Notes under the pieces: model-generated | What the model saw: the letters and a program-made list of their open reading frames with translations, nothing else | Databases searched by the model: none | Told to the model about the DNA's origin: nothing | NCBI RefSeq assembly: GCF_012927645.1 | Contig: NZ_JABBMT010000002.1 | Span: 203,070-267,069, forward strand | Source: Pseudoalteromonas arctica | GTDB lineage: Bacteria > Pseudomonadota > Gammaproteobacteria > Enterobacterales > Alteromonadaceae | DNA length: 64,000 nt | Reading direction: 5' to 3' | Program-made: the position numbers and the translations under genes | Shown: positions 12,169 to 21,419 of the stretch, piece after piece | How positions within the stretch are numbered: position 1 is the stretch's first letter | Layout of the letters: each line of letters begins with the position of its first letter

Positions 12169-13449
12169 ATGAATGCTTGGTACCTCATTTGTTTTTTATC
12201 TGCATTAGCGATTTTTATCGCATTTGCTAACCAGTATATCCTCAAAATGCAAACCACTATTGCCATAACAACTGGCTCAGTAGTGATTTCACTGTTACTA
12301 ATACTCGCGGTAAAATTATTGGGCGATTCAACCGCATTGGAGATCACACAGATAGTCTCAAGTATCGATTTCAATCAATTATTACTCAAAGGCATGCTCG
12401 GTTTTTTACTGTTTGCAGGCGCATTAGAAATTAACCTTGCGGCACTCAAAAAACAACGTTTCGAAATCACCGTACTGGTGTTATTTTCGACCTTAGCTTC
12501 CACCTTTATCATTGGCTTTTTAAGCTTTTATTTATTTGCCGCGTTAGGCTTTGCGGTGCCTTTTATTTATTGTTTATTGTTTGGTGCATTAATAAGTCCA
12601 ACCGATCCAATTGCAGTGCTTGCCATTATTAAACAAATGCGTGCCCCTGAAGGCATTTCAGTGCAAGTTGAAGGTGAATCATTATTTAATGACGGTATTG
12701 GCTTAGTTATTTTTACCACTATTTTTGCTGTGGCTTTTCTTGACACTGAAGCCAGCGCAGCAGGCATTGCAGAGCTCTTCTTTGTCGACGCACTGGGAGG
12801 AATTGCATTTGGTTTAGTGATTGCCTTAGTAGGTCACTATTTAATCATCAACAGTCGTGATGTAAATATTCGCTTGTTACTCACTTTAACTATCCCTACA
12901 GCAGGATTTGCCGCTGCCAATATATGGGAAATATCAGGCGCTTTAGCCATGGTAACAAGTGGTATATTGTTAGGTAATATAACCCGTACTAAAGCGACAG
13001 AGCGCACCGGGCCTGAAGACACTCGCTATGTAAAAGACTTTTGGCACGCCACAGATAGCTTTTTGAATGCATTGTTATTTTTGATTATCGGTATGCTAAT
13101 TGTCACTATGCCTATCAGCCTAGCTGAAATTGGTTTAGGTCTACTGATGGTGCCAGTAGTATTACTTGCTCGCTTTATTAGTGTTGGCGCACCGTTTGTC
13201 GCCTTTAAGAAATTTAGAAAATACGACAAGCACTCAGTTAAAATTTTAACTTGGGGTGGACTGCGCGGTGGCCTTGCTTTAGCAATGGCTGCTGCAATTC
13301 CTCGTGATCAGGTATTTGTAGGCGGCTCTGATTTACACAACCTGCTTATTATTGTTACCTACGTTGTGGTGATATTTTCGATTATTGTGCAAGGACTCAC
13401 TATTTCGCCGTTAATTCACAGTAGCATTAGTGCCAAACAACAAAGTTAA
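12169..13449 (+). CDS. CPA1-type cation:proton antiporter (NhaP-like)
   Basis: A 426-residue inner-membrane antiporter with about 11-13 hydrophobic segments, exchanging Na+ or K+ for protons in pH and salt homeostasis. The CPA1 signatures are present: the ion-binding GALISPTDPIAVLAI, then FNDGIGLVIF, and WGGLRGGLALAMAAAIP near residue 365. No C-terminal cytosolic TrkA or cyclic-nucleotide domain is present, so this is the short form. The start is ATG with AAGG eight bases upstream. It is a single gene, transcribed away from the M4 protease. The substrate ion cannot be read from sequence. Confidence 0.92.
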   Translation: MNAWYLICFLSALAIFIAFANQYILKMQTTIAITTGSVVISLLLILAVKLLGDSTALEITQIVSSIDFNQLLLKGMLGFLLFAGALEINLAALKKQRFEITVLVLFSTLASTFIIGFLSFYLFAALGFAVPFIYCLLFGALISPTDPIAVLAIIKQMRAPEGISVQVEGESLFNDGIGLVIFTTIFAVAFLDTEASAAGIAELFFVDALGGIAFGLVIALVGHYLIINSRDVNIRLLLTLTIPTAGFAAANIWEISGALAMVTSGILLGNITRTKATERTGPEDTRYVKDFWHATDSFLNALLFLIIGMLIVTMPISLAEIGLGLLMVPVVLLARFISVGAPFVAFKKFRKYDKHSVKILTWGGLRGGLALAMAAAIPRDQVFVGGSDLHNLLIIVTYVVVIFSIIVQGLTISPLIHSSISAKQQS

Positions 13450-13467
13450 CATTTAAACTTACTTCTG

Positions 13468-13493
13468 GCACCGCGAGCTAATACTTACGGTGC
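13468..13493. terminator. Possible hairpin between converging genes
   Basis: The stem GCACCG/CGGTGC lies between the converging antiporter and the small 77-aa gene. There is no T-run, so termination activity is uncertain. Confidence 0.35.
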
Positions 13494-13536
13494 TAGAATT
13501 AGTTACGCATTTTCTATGCATAAGATCCTAAGAATA

Positions 13537-13770
13537 TTACGCCCATGTGTCTAAGTGGGTTTCGTCTTCCTCGTCTGTTTTGCGCTCTTTTTTAGCTGTT
13601 TCAAGCTTTTCTTTAGCCAGTAGCTCTTTGTGCTCCAACTGGCGCTTTTGCCGCTTTTCACGTTCAACTCGCTGCGCGTTCGAATCTTTTAGCCCCGCAA
13701 TGTGAAAGGCACCTTTCGACTCAAGTTGCAAACGAGTGAGCTGCCCTAAATAAGGGATCATAATATCCAT
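13537..13770 (-). CDS. Small charged hypothetical protein
   Basis: A 77-residue protein with no family I recognise. The first 25 residues are mildly hydrophobic (MDIMIPYLGQL). The rest is rich in Lys, Glu, Arg and Gln and likely forms a single long helix or coiled coil (about 32-65), ending in an acidic DEEDETHLDTWA tail. A strong ribosome binding site (AAAGGAGG before the ATG at 13770) argues that it is real. It lies between the antiporter and the his promoter region and is transcribed away from his. Confidence 0.65.
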   Translation of the reverse strand: MDIMIPYLGQLTRLQLESKGAFHIAGLKDSNAQRVEREKRQKRQLEHKELLAKEKLETAKKERKTDEEDETHLDTWA

Positions 13771-13902
13771 ACGTTCCTCCTTTGGTTACTCTTATCATCG
13801 GCCGTTTTAGCTTATTCTTTAATTTACGCAAAAAAAACTTGCCAGCTTCCCCCCTAATGTGTTTTCCTATATGTGAAATTTACTTAAACAGATTAAACAC
13901 TT

Positions 13903-13930
13903 TTGTTTACATGAAGTTGTTCACATGAAG
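13903..13930 (+). repeat. Tandem 14-bp direct repeat upstream of the his leader
   Basis: Two adjacent copies of TTGTTYACATGAAG (13903-13916 and 13917-13930) differ at one base. Each contains a -35-like TTGTT, and a TGATAAAA element that could form a -10 follows. The repeat may be a duplicated promoter element or a regulator site in the his promoter; nothing else in the window resembles it. Confidence 0.6.
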
Positions 13931-13966
13931 CAATGATAAAACGAAAGTTATTTAGGATATATTATA

Positions 13967-14017
13967 ATGCGCTTAAACCTGACAACAGTACATCATCACC
14001 ACCATTCACCGGAATAA
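13967..14017 (+). CDS. hisL: His operon leader peptide
   Basis: A 16-codon reading frame encoding MRLNLTTVHHHHHSPE, with five consecutive histidine codons (13991-14005) and AGGA ten bases before the ATG. In enterobacteria the leader HisL carries seven His codons and senses charged tRNA-His by ribosome stalling. Position, content and the downstream attenuator fit the same role. The stop codon lies inside segment B of the attenuator. Confidence 0.93.
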   Translation: MRLNLTTVHHHHHSPE

Positions 14018-14125
14018 CCTGTCAGGTCTTTCGCCCAGAGGTTATTCCTAAAAGGAGCCTCTGGCGAGTCAACATACTATGATTCATTTTTCGCCCTGAG
14101 GTTCCCTCGGGGTTTTTAGTTTTTA
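13977..14125 (+). promoter_or_regulatory. His operon transcription attenuator
   Basis: All alternative helices of a classic his attenuator can be drawn. A:B pause hairpin ACCTGACA (13977-13984) with TGTCAGGT (14020-14027). B:C GGAATAACC (14011-14019) with GGTTATTCC (14040-14048). C:D CGCCCAGAGG (14032-14041) with CCTCTGGCG (14058-14066). D:E 14058-14066 with 14092-14101. E:F terminator CCCTGAGG with CCTCGGGG (14094-14112) followed by TTTTTAGTTTTT. Stalling at the His codons would favour B:C and D:E and so allow read-through into hisG. Confidence 0.93.
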
Positions 14126-14145
14126 AATTAAAGGAAAAATGAATA

Positions 14146-15045
14146 ATGAGTAATAACAACCGTCTACGTATCGCCATCCAAAAAGGTGGCCGCCTTTCTA
14201 AAGATTGCCAAGACTTACTAAAACAGCTAGGTGTTAAACTTAACTTACGTGAACAACGCTTAATCGCCCACTCAACTAATATGCCAATTGATGTATTACG
14301 TGTGCGCGATGACGATATCCCAGGGCTGGTAATGGACGGCGTATGTGACTTAGGCATAGTAGGTGAAAACGTACTGGTTGAAGTTCAAGCCGAGCGCCAA
14401 CGTCAAGGCGTGCAAAGCGAAGTAACTAAGTTGTCTAAACTGGATTTTGGCTACTGTCGCCTAGCACTTGCATGGCCACAAGAACTCGGTAAACAAGATA
14501 AAAGCTGGTTTGAAGGCAAACGTATTGCTACCACCTACCCTGAAATTTTAACGCAGTATTTAAAGCGTGAAGGCATAAACGCCAGCACAGTCATGCTGAC
14601 AGGCTCTGTCGAAGTTGCACCTCGTGCTGGCCTTGCTGATGCAATTTGTGATTTAGTCTCTACCGGTGCCACACTTGAAGCTAACGGCCTTATGCAAGGC
14701 GATACTATCTTAGAATCAAACGCTTGCCTTATTCAAAATAAAGACTTACAAGATGCCAACAAATTAGCGCTGATCAATAAACTGATGCCACGCTTACGCG
14801 GCGTGAGACAAGCCAAAGAAAGCAAATACATTATGCTGCACGCGCCAAAAGATAAGCTTGATAAGATTTGTGACTTATTACCAGGTACAGGTCAACCTAC
14901 TCTACTTGCTTTAGCTGGCTCTGATGAATACGTAGCACTACACATGGTCAGCAGCGAAACATTATTTTGGGAAACGATGGAGCAACTTAAAGCGCTTGGC
15001 GCTAACTCTATCTTAGTAATGCCAATTGAAAAGATGATGGAGTAA
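14146..15045 (+). CDS. hisG: ATP phosphoribosyltransferase
   Basis: First enzyme of histidine synthesis: joins ATP and PRPP to form phosphoribosyl-ATP, and is inhibited by histidine. At 299 residues it is the long form, with the C-terminal ACT-like regulatory domain (about 225-299). The N-terminus reads [13 protein letters not shown], and the PRPP-binding block is in [20 protein letters not shown]. The start ATG follows AAAGGAAAA. First gene of the operon, 20 bp past the attenuator terminator; hisD follows after 4 bp. Confidence 0.97.
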   Translation: MSNNNRLRIAIQKGGRLSKDCQDLLKQLGVKLNLREQRLIAHSTNMPIDVLRVRDDDIPGLVMDGVCDLGIVGENVLVEVQAERQRQGVQSEVTKLSKLDFGYCRLALAWPQELGKQDKSWFEGKRIATTYPEILTQYLKREGINASTVMLTGSVEVAPRAGLADAICDLVSTGATLEANGLMQGDTILESNACLIQNKDLQDANKLALINKLMPRLRGVRQAKESKYIMLHAPKDKLDKICDLLPGTGQPTLLALAGSDEYVALHMVSSETLFWETMEQLKALGANSILVMPIEKMME

Positions 15046-15049
15046 CCAC

Positions 15050-16354
15050 ATGCTGCGCTGGAATGAGGTATCCGCAGATGCACAAGCAGCGGCGCTAATG
15101 CGCCCTGCTGTCAGTGCAAGTGTTAAAGTAAAAGAAATTTGCCAAACAATTATGGCGAATGTAAAAGAGCAAGGTGATGATGCCTTACTCGCCATGGCAA
15201 AAGAATTTGATAATCGCCCAACGCCACGATTATTAGTGCCTATTGAAGAAATAAATAATGCAGTACAACAGCTAAGCCCTGAGCTTAGGTATGCCATTGA
15301 TACGGCGTATGCCAATGTTAAACGTTTTCACCAAGCGCAATTACCAAAAGATATTAAGTTGACCACCCAACCGGGTGTGTTATGTGAATTAAAATATCAA
15401 GCCATTGAAGCTGTTGGTCTTTATGTACCTGGTGGCAGCGCGGCATTGCCTTCATCGGTTATCATGCAAGGTGTACTAGCCCAATTAAGTGGCGCTAAAA
15501 CAATCGTTTTAGCAACACCAGTGCAAGGTAACGCGCAAATCAATTCAGCAATTTTATATGCGGCTAAATTATGCGGAATCACAACAATCGTAGAAAGTGG
15601 CGGCGCAGGTGCAATCGCCGCAATGGCCTATGGTACTGGCTCTGTACCAAAAGTGAATAAGATTTTTGGCCCGGGTAATAGCTTTGTGACTATGGCTAAG
15701 CAATTAGTAGCTCAAACAATACCCGGTATGGCGATTGATATGCCAGCAGGTCCTTCAGAGGTTTTAGTTATTGCTGATGAGCGTGCTAATCCTGAGTTTA
15801 TTGCCGCCGATTTATTGTCTCAAGCAGAGCACGGTGCTGACTCTCAAGTTATTCTGCTAAGCAATAATGAATTAACTATCGAACGTACTCAACACGCAAT
15901 CGAGCGCCAACTTGCTAAACTATCGCGCCAAGATATCGCAGCAAAAGCATTGGCCAACTCATCATTAATATTGGTTGATTCAATTGACCAAGCATTTGAT
16001 GTCTCTGCGCAATATGGCCCTGAGCACTTAATTTTGCAACTAGCCGATGCTAACCCTTATTTAGGTAAAGTAAAAAATGCCGGCTCTGTGTTTGTTGGTG
16101 ATTATACCCCTGAGTCAGCCGGTGATTACGCCTCGGGTACTAATCACGTATTACCAACGTATGGTTACAGCGCCACGTACTCAAGCTTAAACTTACTGGA
16201 TTTTTTCCGCACGTATACAGTACAAACAATCACCCAAAATGGCTTAAAAAACTTATCAAAAGCAATACTACCATTGGCTGATGCTGAAGGACTTGATGCC
16301 CACGCAAATGCAGTAAAAGTACGCTTAGAGGCCATGAATAGAGGTAATGAATAA
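15050..16354 (+). CDS. hisD: Histidinol dehydrogenase
   Basis: Oxidises L-histidinol to histidine in two NAD+-dependent steps. The 434 residues fit the family. Zinc and catalytic residues are recognisable in SQAEHGADSQVIL, YGPEHLILQ (catalytic Glu-His pair) and AGDYASGTNHVLPT; the nucleotide-binding segment includes FGPGNSFV. The stop codon overlaps the hisC start by one base (TAATG), indicating translational coupling. Confidence 0.97.
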   Translation: MLRWNEVSADAQAAALMRPAVSASVKVKEICQTIMANVKEQGDDALLAMAKEFDNRPTPRLLVPIEEINNAVQQLSPELRYAIDTAYANVKRFHQAQLPKDIKLTTQPGVLCELKYQAIEAVGLYVPGGSAALPSSVIMQGVLAQLSGAKTIVLATPVQGNAQINSAILYAAKLCGITTIVESGGAGAIAAMAYGTGSVPKVNKIFGPGNSFVTMAKQLVAQTIPGMAIDMPAGPSEVLVIADERANPEFIAADLLSQAEHGADSQVILLSNNELTIERTQHAIERQLAKLSRQDIAAKALANSSLILVDSIDQAFDVSAQYGPEHLILQLADANPYLGKVKNAGSVFVGDYTPESAGDYASGTNHVLPTYGYSATYSSLNLLDFFRTYTVQTITQNGLKNLSKAILPLADAEGLDAHANAVKVRLEAMNRGNE

Positions 16355-17439
16355 TGAGTAATAACCCCTTATTACCGACCAATATTGATGCATTAGCAGC
16401 ATATAGCTCAGCTAAAAGTGAAAAACTCACCGGCACAACATGGCTCAATGCGAATGAAAGCCCGTACGTGAAAAACATTGATATTACTATTGATGATTTA
16501 AATCGTTACCCTGATCCGCAACCAGCAAGCGTTATCGACCATTATGCAAGTTACGCTCAGTTAACCCCTGAACAAGTATTGATGACCCGCGGCGCGGATG
16601 AAGGTATTGAACTACTGGTTCGCACCTATTGCCAGCCAATGCAAGATTCAGTTACTTTATTCTTGCCAACTTATGGTATGTATAAAGTAACGGCAGATAC
16701 TCATAATGTAGCTATTAATGGCTTAAACCAAGCTTTATTACTCGAAGGAACAGTTGATGAAATAATCACTGCGGTTGGCGACAGCAAATTAGTGTTTATT
16801 TGTAACCCAAATAACCCAACAGGCAGCTTAACACCACTTGATAAAATCAAAGCGATTGCCGCAGCCCTTGAAAGTAAAGCTCTGGTTATTGTTGATGAAG
16901 CGTATATTGAGTTTTGCCCAGAGCAAAGCGCGAGCAAGCTTATAAATGAATTTGCCAACGTGGTTGTACTACGCACACTTTCAAAAGCGTTTGCGTTAGC
17001 AGGCCTGCGTACTGGCTTTACCCTTGCACAAGAGTCGGTACTTGCGCCAATACGTAAAGTGATCGCGCCGTATCCGGTGTCAACTGTGGTAGCGAGTATT
17101 GCAGCAAGCGCTCTGAGCCCAAATGCCATTACCTCTATGCGTCGTCAAGTGAGCATTTTAAACGCCCTTAAAACTAAGCTTAAACAATGGTTAGCAGCGT
17201 CTCCTGCGGTTTTACAAGTGCTCAGTGGTGAGGGTAACTTTGTCACCTTAAAACTGGCGGATAAAAACAGCTTTAATATCGCACTTGAGCAAGGCTTAGT
17301 GATGCGTGCATTTACCTTACACGGTGAAAACAATTGGTTACGTATCTCAATTGGTAACGAACAAGAATTAGAACAAGTAAAAATATGGTTAGATTGCCTT
17401 AACCAATCAACCACGCAAAAAGGGCAGGAAGTATCATGA
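16354..17439 (+). CDS. hisC: Histidinol-phosphate aminotransferase
   Basis: PLP enzyme converting imidazole-acetol phosphate and glutamate to histidinol phosphate. A fold-type I aminotransferase of 361 residues, with NPNNPTGS, the PLP-contacting VDEAYIEF, and the Schiff-base lysine in LRTLSKAFALAGLRTGF. The last codons overlap hisB (ATGA), so translation is coupled. Confidence 0.97.
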   Translation: MSNNPLLPTNIDALAAYSSAKSEKLTGTTWLNANESPYVKNIDITIDDLNRYPDPQPASVIDHYASYAQLTPEQVLMTRGADEGIELLVRTYCQPMQDSVTLFLPTYGMYKVTADTHNVAINGLNQALLLEGTVDEIITAVGDSKLVFICNPNNPTGSLTPLDKIKAIAAALESKALVIVDEAYIEFCPEQSASKLINEFANVVVLRTLSKAFALAGLRTGFTLAQESVLAPIRKVIAPYPVSTVVASIAASALSPNAITSMRRQVSILNALKTKLKQWLAASPAVLQVLSGEGNFVTLKLADKNSFNIALEQGLVMRAFTLHGENNWLRISIGNEQELEQVKIWLDCLNQSTTQKGQEVS

Positions 17440-18497
17440 GCAACCCGTATTTATTTATCGACCGTGACGGCACCATCATTGCTGAGCCAATCACAGACAA
17501 GCAAGTAGACAGCCTAAAAAAACTAGAATTTTTACCAAATGTGATCCCTGCCCTGTTACAGCTGCAAGCTGCCGGTTACCGTTTAGTGATGGTGTCAAAC
17601 CAAGATGGCTTAGGCACAGACAGCTTCCCAACGGCTGATTTTGATATCGCCCAAGATAAAATGATGGATATTTTATCTAGCCAAGGGATTAAGTTTGACG
17701 ACGTGCTAATTTGCCCTCACTTTGATGAACAAAACTGTAATTGCCGCAAGCCTAAAACAGGCTTACTTACCGAGCTTATGCGCTCTAGTAAAGTTGACTT
17801 AGCTCGTTCATTTGTTATTGGTGACCGCCAAACAGATATTGGCCTGGCGCAAAATTTATGCTGCGAAGGCATTTTGTATGACGGTGATTGGAACGCAATC
17901 GTCACCAAGCTTACCACTGCCGACCGCCAAGGCCGCGTGACTCGCAACACTAAAGAAACGCAAATTGATGTAAAACTCAATTTAGATCAAAGTAAAAATG
18001 GCGAGATCAGCACAGGCCTAGGCTTTTTTGATCACATGCTGGATCAAATTCGCACTCACGCCAATATTGGCCTTGATATTCAAGCCAGTGGTGATTTACA
18101 CATCGATGAGCATCACTTAGTTGAAGATATTGGTATCGCACTTGGCCTTGCTTTAAAAGAAGCCCTTGGTGCTAAATCGCAAATTGCTCGCTATGGTTTT
18201 GCGCTGCCAATGGATGAATGCAAAGCAGAGGCACAAATTGATTTGTCAGGGCGTGCGTCATTTGTATTAAACGCTCACTTTAGCCGTGAAAAAGCCGGCG
18301 ATTTAGACGTACAAATGGTTGAGCACTTTTTCAAAAGTTTAAGCGACAATGCAGCGATCAGCTTAATATTGTCGGTTAGTGACGGTAACTGTCATCACCA
18401 AGTTGAAGGGTTATTTAAAGCATTTTCTCGTGCGCTGCGTATGGCGATTGCCGCTGATGCTAGCCAACAAACAGCCAGCTCTAAGGGGTGTTTATGA
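17436..18497 (+). CDS. hisB: Bifunctional histidinol-phosphatase / imidazoleglycerol-phosphate dehydratase
   Basis: Fusion protein of 353 residues. The N-terminal HAD-family phosphatase (about 1-160) has the DRDGTI nucleophile motif, FVIGDRQTDIG, and zinc cysteines in CPHFDEQNCNCRKP. The C-terminal dehydratase (about 165-353) has FFDHMLDQI and EHHLVEDIGIALG, the manganese-binding histidine motifs. The fusion is typical of gammaproteobacteria. ATGA overlaps occur at both ends of the gene. Confidence 0.97.
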   Translation: MSNPYLFIDRDGTIIAEPITDKQVDSLKKLEFLPNVIPALLQLQAAGYRLVMVSNQDGLGTDSFPTADFDIAQDKMMDILSSQGIKFDDVLICPHFDEQNCNCRKPKTGLLTELMRSSKVDLARSFVIGDRQTDIGLAQNLCCEGILYDGDWNAIVTKLTTADRQGRVTRNTKETQIDVKLNLDQSKNGEISTGLGFFDHMLDQIRTHANIGLDIQASGDLHIDEHHLVEDIGIALGLALKEALGAKSQIARYGFALPMDECKAEAQIDLSGRASFVLNAHFSREKAGDLDVQMVEHFFKSLSDNAAISLILSVSDGNCHHQVEGLFKAFSRALRMAIAADASQQTASSKGCL

Positions 18498-19084
18498 TTG
18501 CCATCATCAATACCGGTTGTGCCAATATAAACTCAGTACGCTTTGCTTTTGAGCGCTTAGGGCAAACGCCAGAGGTGATCACCTCACCTGAGCAACTTAA
18601 AAACTTTGAGCGCGCCATTTTACCCGGCGTTGGCCACGCTTCTGTTGCTATGAAGCGCTTAGTTGAAGAAGGTTGGCAACAAGCCATAAATGACTACCAA
18701 CGCCCACTGATGGGGATTTGTTTAGGTATGCAGTTGTTATGCGACAGCACCGAAGAAGGTAATGTGCAATGCCTTGGCAAAATACCTGGGCACGTTAAAG
18801 CACTTGATGTGGGTAGTTTAACCTCGCCGCACATGGGTTGGAATAACCTCACCGTTAATCGTGAACATGCCTTGACCAAAGGCCTTGATGCAAACAAGCA
18901 AGTATATTTTGTGCATAGTTTTGCTCATACCGTGAATGATGCAACACTGGTTAGCGGCGAGTACGGGCAAAAATTTTCAGCCATTGTAGCCAACGACAAT
19001 TACGCGGGGATGCAATTTCACCCCGAGCGTAGCGCAAAAGTGGGCACGCGGTTATTACAAAACTTTTTAGACTGGCAGCTGTAA
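18494..19084 (+). CDS. hisH: Imidazole glycerol phosphate synthase, glutaminase subunit
   Basis: Class I glutamine amidotransferase (196 aa) that delivers ammonia to HisF. The catalytic cysteine lies in MGICLGMQLL and the His-Glu pair in QFHPERS. I take the ATG at 18494, overlapping the hisB stop (ATGA) with AAGGGG upstream, rather than the in-frame GTG at 18488; the resulting MIAIINTGCANINS matches HisH N-termini. Confidence 0.95.
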   Translation: MIAIINTGCANINSVRFAFERLGQTPEVITSPEQLKNFERAILPGVGHASVAMKRLVEEGWQQAINDYQRPLMGICLGMQLLCDSTEEGNVQCLGKIPGHVKALDVGSLTSPHMGWNNLTVNREHALTKGLDANKQVYFVHSFAHTVNDATLVSGEYGQKFSAIVANDNYAGMQFHPERSAKVGTRLLQNFLDWQL

Positions 19085-19118
19085 GCTGCTGGCAAACAAA
19101 ATTAACAGAGAATTTAAC

Positions 19119-19853
19119 GTGATTATTCCAGCATTAGATGTATTACAAAACCAAATCGTGCGTTTGTATCAAGGTAAATACGATACCGCACAATTTTACC
19201 CGTTTGAGCTTGGCGCACGATTACAAGAATATGCACAAAGCGGCGCAGGTAAATTACACCTGGTTGATTTAGAAGGCGCACGCGATCCAAACAAAAAGCA
19301 ATGGCAGCATATTCAAGCCGCAACCAAAGCGCTGAACGTACCCTATCAAGTTGGCGGCGGTATTCGTACTAAACAAGACGTAAGCGACTGGCTTAAAGCC
19401 GGTGCTAACCAAGTAGTAATTGGCTCTATGGCGGTTGAAAAACGTGATGAAGTAAAAAGCTGGATTGAAGAATTTGGTGCCAAGCACTTTGTTATCGCCC
19501 TAGACGTTAATAAAACCGACAACGGCTGGGCACCAGCGACGCACGGCTGGTTAAGTGGATCTGAATTTGGCTTATTTGAATTAGTCGATTTTTATGTGGC
19601 ATTGGGTGTGATTGACTTCCTATGCACGGACATCAGTAAAGATGGCACCATGACCGGCCCTTCGTTTGCACTGTATGAAGACTTAACCAAACACAACAGC
19701 GATATTAAAGTACAAGCCTCTGGTGGTGTAAGCTCACTTGATGATATTAAAAAGCTCAAAGAGCTGGGTGTGGGCGGTGTTATTTTAGGTAAGTCACTGC
19801 TTGATGGGGCATTTAATGTTGAGGAGGCGTTGGCATGTTATCAAAACGCATAA
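19119..19853 (+). CDS. hisA: ProFAR isomerase
   Basis: TIM-barrel isomerase (244 aa) opening the ribose ring of ProFAR. The catalytic Asp is in IIPALDVLQ and the second Asp in [10 protein letters not shown]. The start is GTG, 34 bp behind hisH, the only gap above a few bases between his genes from hisG onward. The 3' end overlaps hisF by 19 bp. Confidence 0.96.
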   Translation: MIIPALDVLQNQIVRLYQGKYDTAQFYPFELGARLQEYAQSGAGKLHLVDLEGARDPNKKQWQHIQAATKALNVPYQVGGGIRTKQDVSDWLKAGANQVVIGSMAVEKRDEVKSWIEEFGAKHFVIALDVNKTDNGWAPATHGWLSGSEFGLFELVDFYVALGVIDFLCTDISKDGTMTGPSFALYEDLTKHNSDIKVQASGGVSSLDDIKKLKELGVGGVILGKSLLDGAFNVEEALACYQNA

Positions 19854-20614
19854 TTCCGTGTTTAGATGTTAAAGACGGCCAAGTCGTTAAAGGTGTTAAG
19901 TTTAAAGGCCACGAAATTGTCGGCGATATTCTAACCCTTGCCCAAGCTTACAGTGAAGCAGGCGCAGACGAACTGGTTTTTTATGAAATTAGCGCAAGCG
20001 TTGAAAAACGCCTACTCGATGTAAATTGGGTTGAAAGCATTGCCCGTCATATTGATATTCCATTTTGTGTAGCTGGTGGCATTAAATCAGTCGCTGATGC
20101 AGCACGCGTATTAGAGCGCGGCGCAGATAAAATCAGTATTAACAGCCCCGCTATTGCCCGCCCTGAGCTTATCAAAGAACTACACGATGAATTTGGTAAG
20201 CAATGTGTCGTTGTTGGCATTGATAGCTTTTATGATGAAGTCACTGGCGAATATTTAGTGTATCAGCTTACTGGCGATCCTAATGCGTCAAGCCGCACCC
20301 GTTATCAAACGCAAGAGTGGGTAAAACGCGTGCAAGACTTAGGCGCAGGCGAAATCGTCCTCAACTGCATGAACCAAGATGGCGTACGCAATGGCTACGA
20401 TAACCAGCAGTTATCTAAAATGCGTGCTTTGTGTGATATCCCACTTATCGCCTCAGGCGGTGCTGGCACCATGCAAGATTTTGTCGATGTATTTAAACAA
20501 AGCCACGTTGATGGCGCACTGGCAGCGAGTGTTTTTCACAAAAATGTGATCAACATAGGCGAATTAAAACAATATTTAATAGATAACCAAGTGGCGGCGC
20601 GACTATGCAACTAA
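19835..20614 (+). CDS. hisF: Imidazole glycerol phosphate synthase, cyclase subunit
   Basis: TIM-barrel partner of HisH (259 aa), forming imidazole glycerol phosphate and AICAR from PRFAR and ammonia. The catalytic aspartates lie in [15 protein letters not shown] and [11 protein letters not shown]. The length is the usual 255-260 residues. The gene starts inside hisA and its end overlaps hisI by 10 bp. Confidence 0.97.
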   Translation: MLSKRIIPCLDVKDGQVVKGVKFKGHEIVGDILTLAQAYSEAGADELVFYEISASVEKRLLDVNWVESIARHIDIPFCVAGGIKSVADAARVLERGADKISINSPAIARPELIKELHDEFGKQCVVVGIDSFYDEVTGEYLVYQLTGDPNASSRTRYQTQEWVKRVQDLGAGEIVLNCMNQDGVRNGYDNQQLSKMRALCDIPLIASGGAGTMQDFVDVFKQSHVDGALAASVFHKNVINIGELKQYLIDNQVAARLCN

Positions 20615-21219
20615 CCAAACAAAACCTTACCCATGTTGATTTTGCTAAAAGCGAATTGATCCCCGCCATTGTGCAAGATGCCCGTACAGGGGTTATTTTG
20701 ATGCAAGGCTTTATGGATCAACAGTCCCTTGAAGTCACCTTTGATAAGCAAAAAGTGACGTTTTATTCGCGTTCAAAAAACCGCTTATGGACCAAAGGCG
20801 AAACCTCAGAGAATTACTTAGAAGTGGTCTCGATTCATACTGATTGTGACTATGACTCTATTTTAGTGCTTGCCAACCCACTTGGCCCAACTTGCCACTT
20901 AGGCACACAAAGTTGTTTTGGTGATGCTGCAAAACCAAGCCTAAGCTTTTTAGCCCAGCTTGAGCAAGTGATTGTATCGCGTAAAAACGACGACCCAGAA
21001 AAAAGCTACACCGCGTCTTTGTTTGCTAAAGATTTAAGCCGCAGCTGCCAAAAAGTCGGTGAAGAAGGTGTTGAAGTCGCCCTTGCTGCGATGAAGCACG
21101 ATAACGAAGAGCTAACCAACGAATCTGCCGATTTGTTATATCACCTAATCGTGTTACTACAACGCCAAGGCTTAGAATTAAAAGACGTGGTTGCGTGTTT
21201 GCAAAGCCGCCATAAGTGA
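20605..21219 (+). CDS. hisI: Bifunctional phosphoribosyl-AMP cyclohydrolase / phosphoribosyl-ATP pyrophosphatase
   Basis: HisIE fusion of 204 residues catalysing steps two and three of the pathway. The N-terminal cyclohydrolase (about 1-115) has the metal-binding HTDCDYDS and CHLGTQSCF. The C-terminal pyrophosphatase (about 120-204) has [13 protein letters not shown] and NESADLLYH. Last gene of the operon, followed by a strong terminator. Confidence 0.97.
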   Translation: MQLTKQNLTHVDFAKSELIPAIVQDARTGVILMQGFMDQQSLEVTFDKQKVTFYSRSKNRLWTKGETSENYLEVVSIHTDCDYDSILVLANPLGPTCHLGTQSCFGDAAKPSLSFLAQLEQVIVSRKNDDPEKSYTASLFAKDLSRSCQKVGEEGVEVALAAMKHDNEELTNESADLLYHLIVLLQRQGLELKDVVACLQSRHK

Positions 21220-21233
21220 TTTTTAGAGTAGTT

Positions 21234-21262
21234 AGCGCTGAGTTATGCTTAGCGCTTTTTTA
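21234..21262 (+). terminator. Terminator of the his operon
   Basis: The stem AGCGCTGAG/CTTAGCGCT (21234-21242 and 21248-21256, one G-T pair) with a 5-base loop is followed by TTTTTT. Confidence 0.93.
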
Positions 21263-21419
21263 AATATATCAACATGCTTACATTGTGACATAGATATTCT
21301 TGTTGCTAAAAGGAGTACTATTGCGTATGTTGAATTAATGATCTAGTTTGTAAAAAACAAAGTTGCAAATATAAGAATCGGTTTATCACTGCCATTCAAT
21401 TTTTACAGGAGATTTATTC

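Noticed and set aside
16701..17129. 142-aa minus-strand frame
   Set aside because: Antisense to hisC; no ribosome binding site and no protein-like motif.
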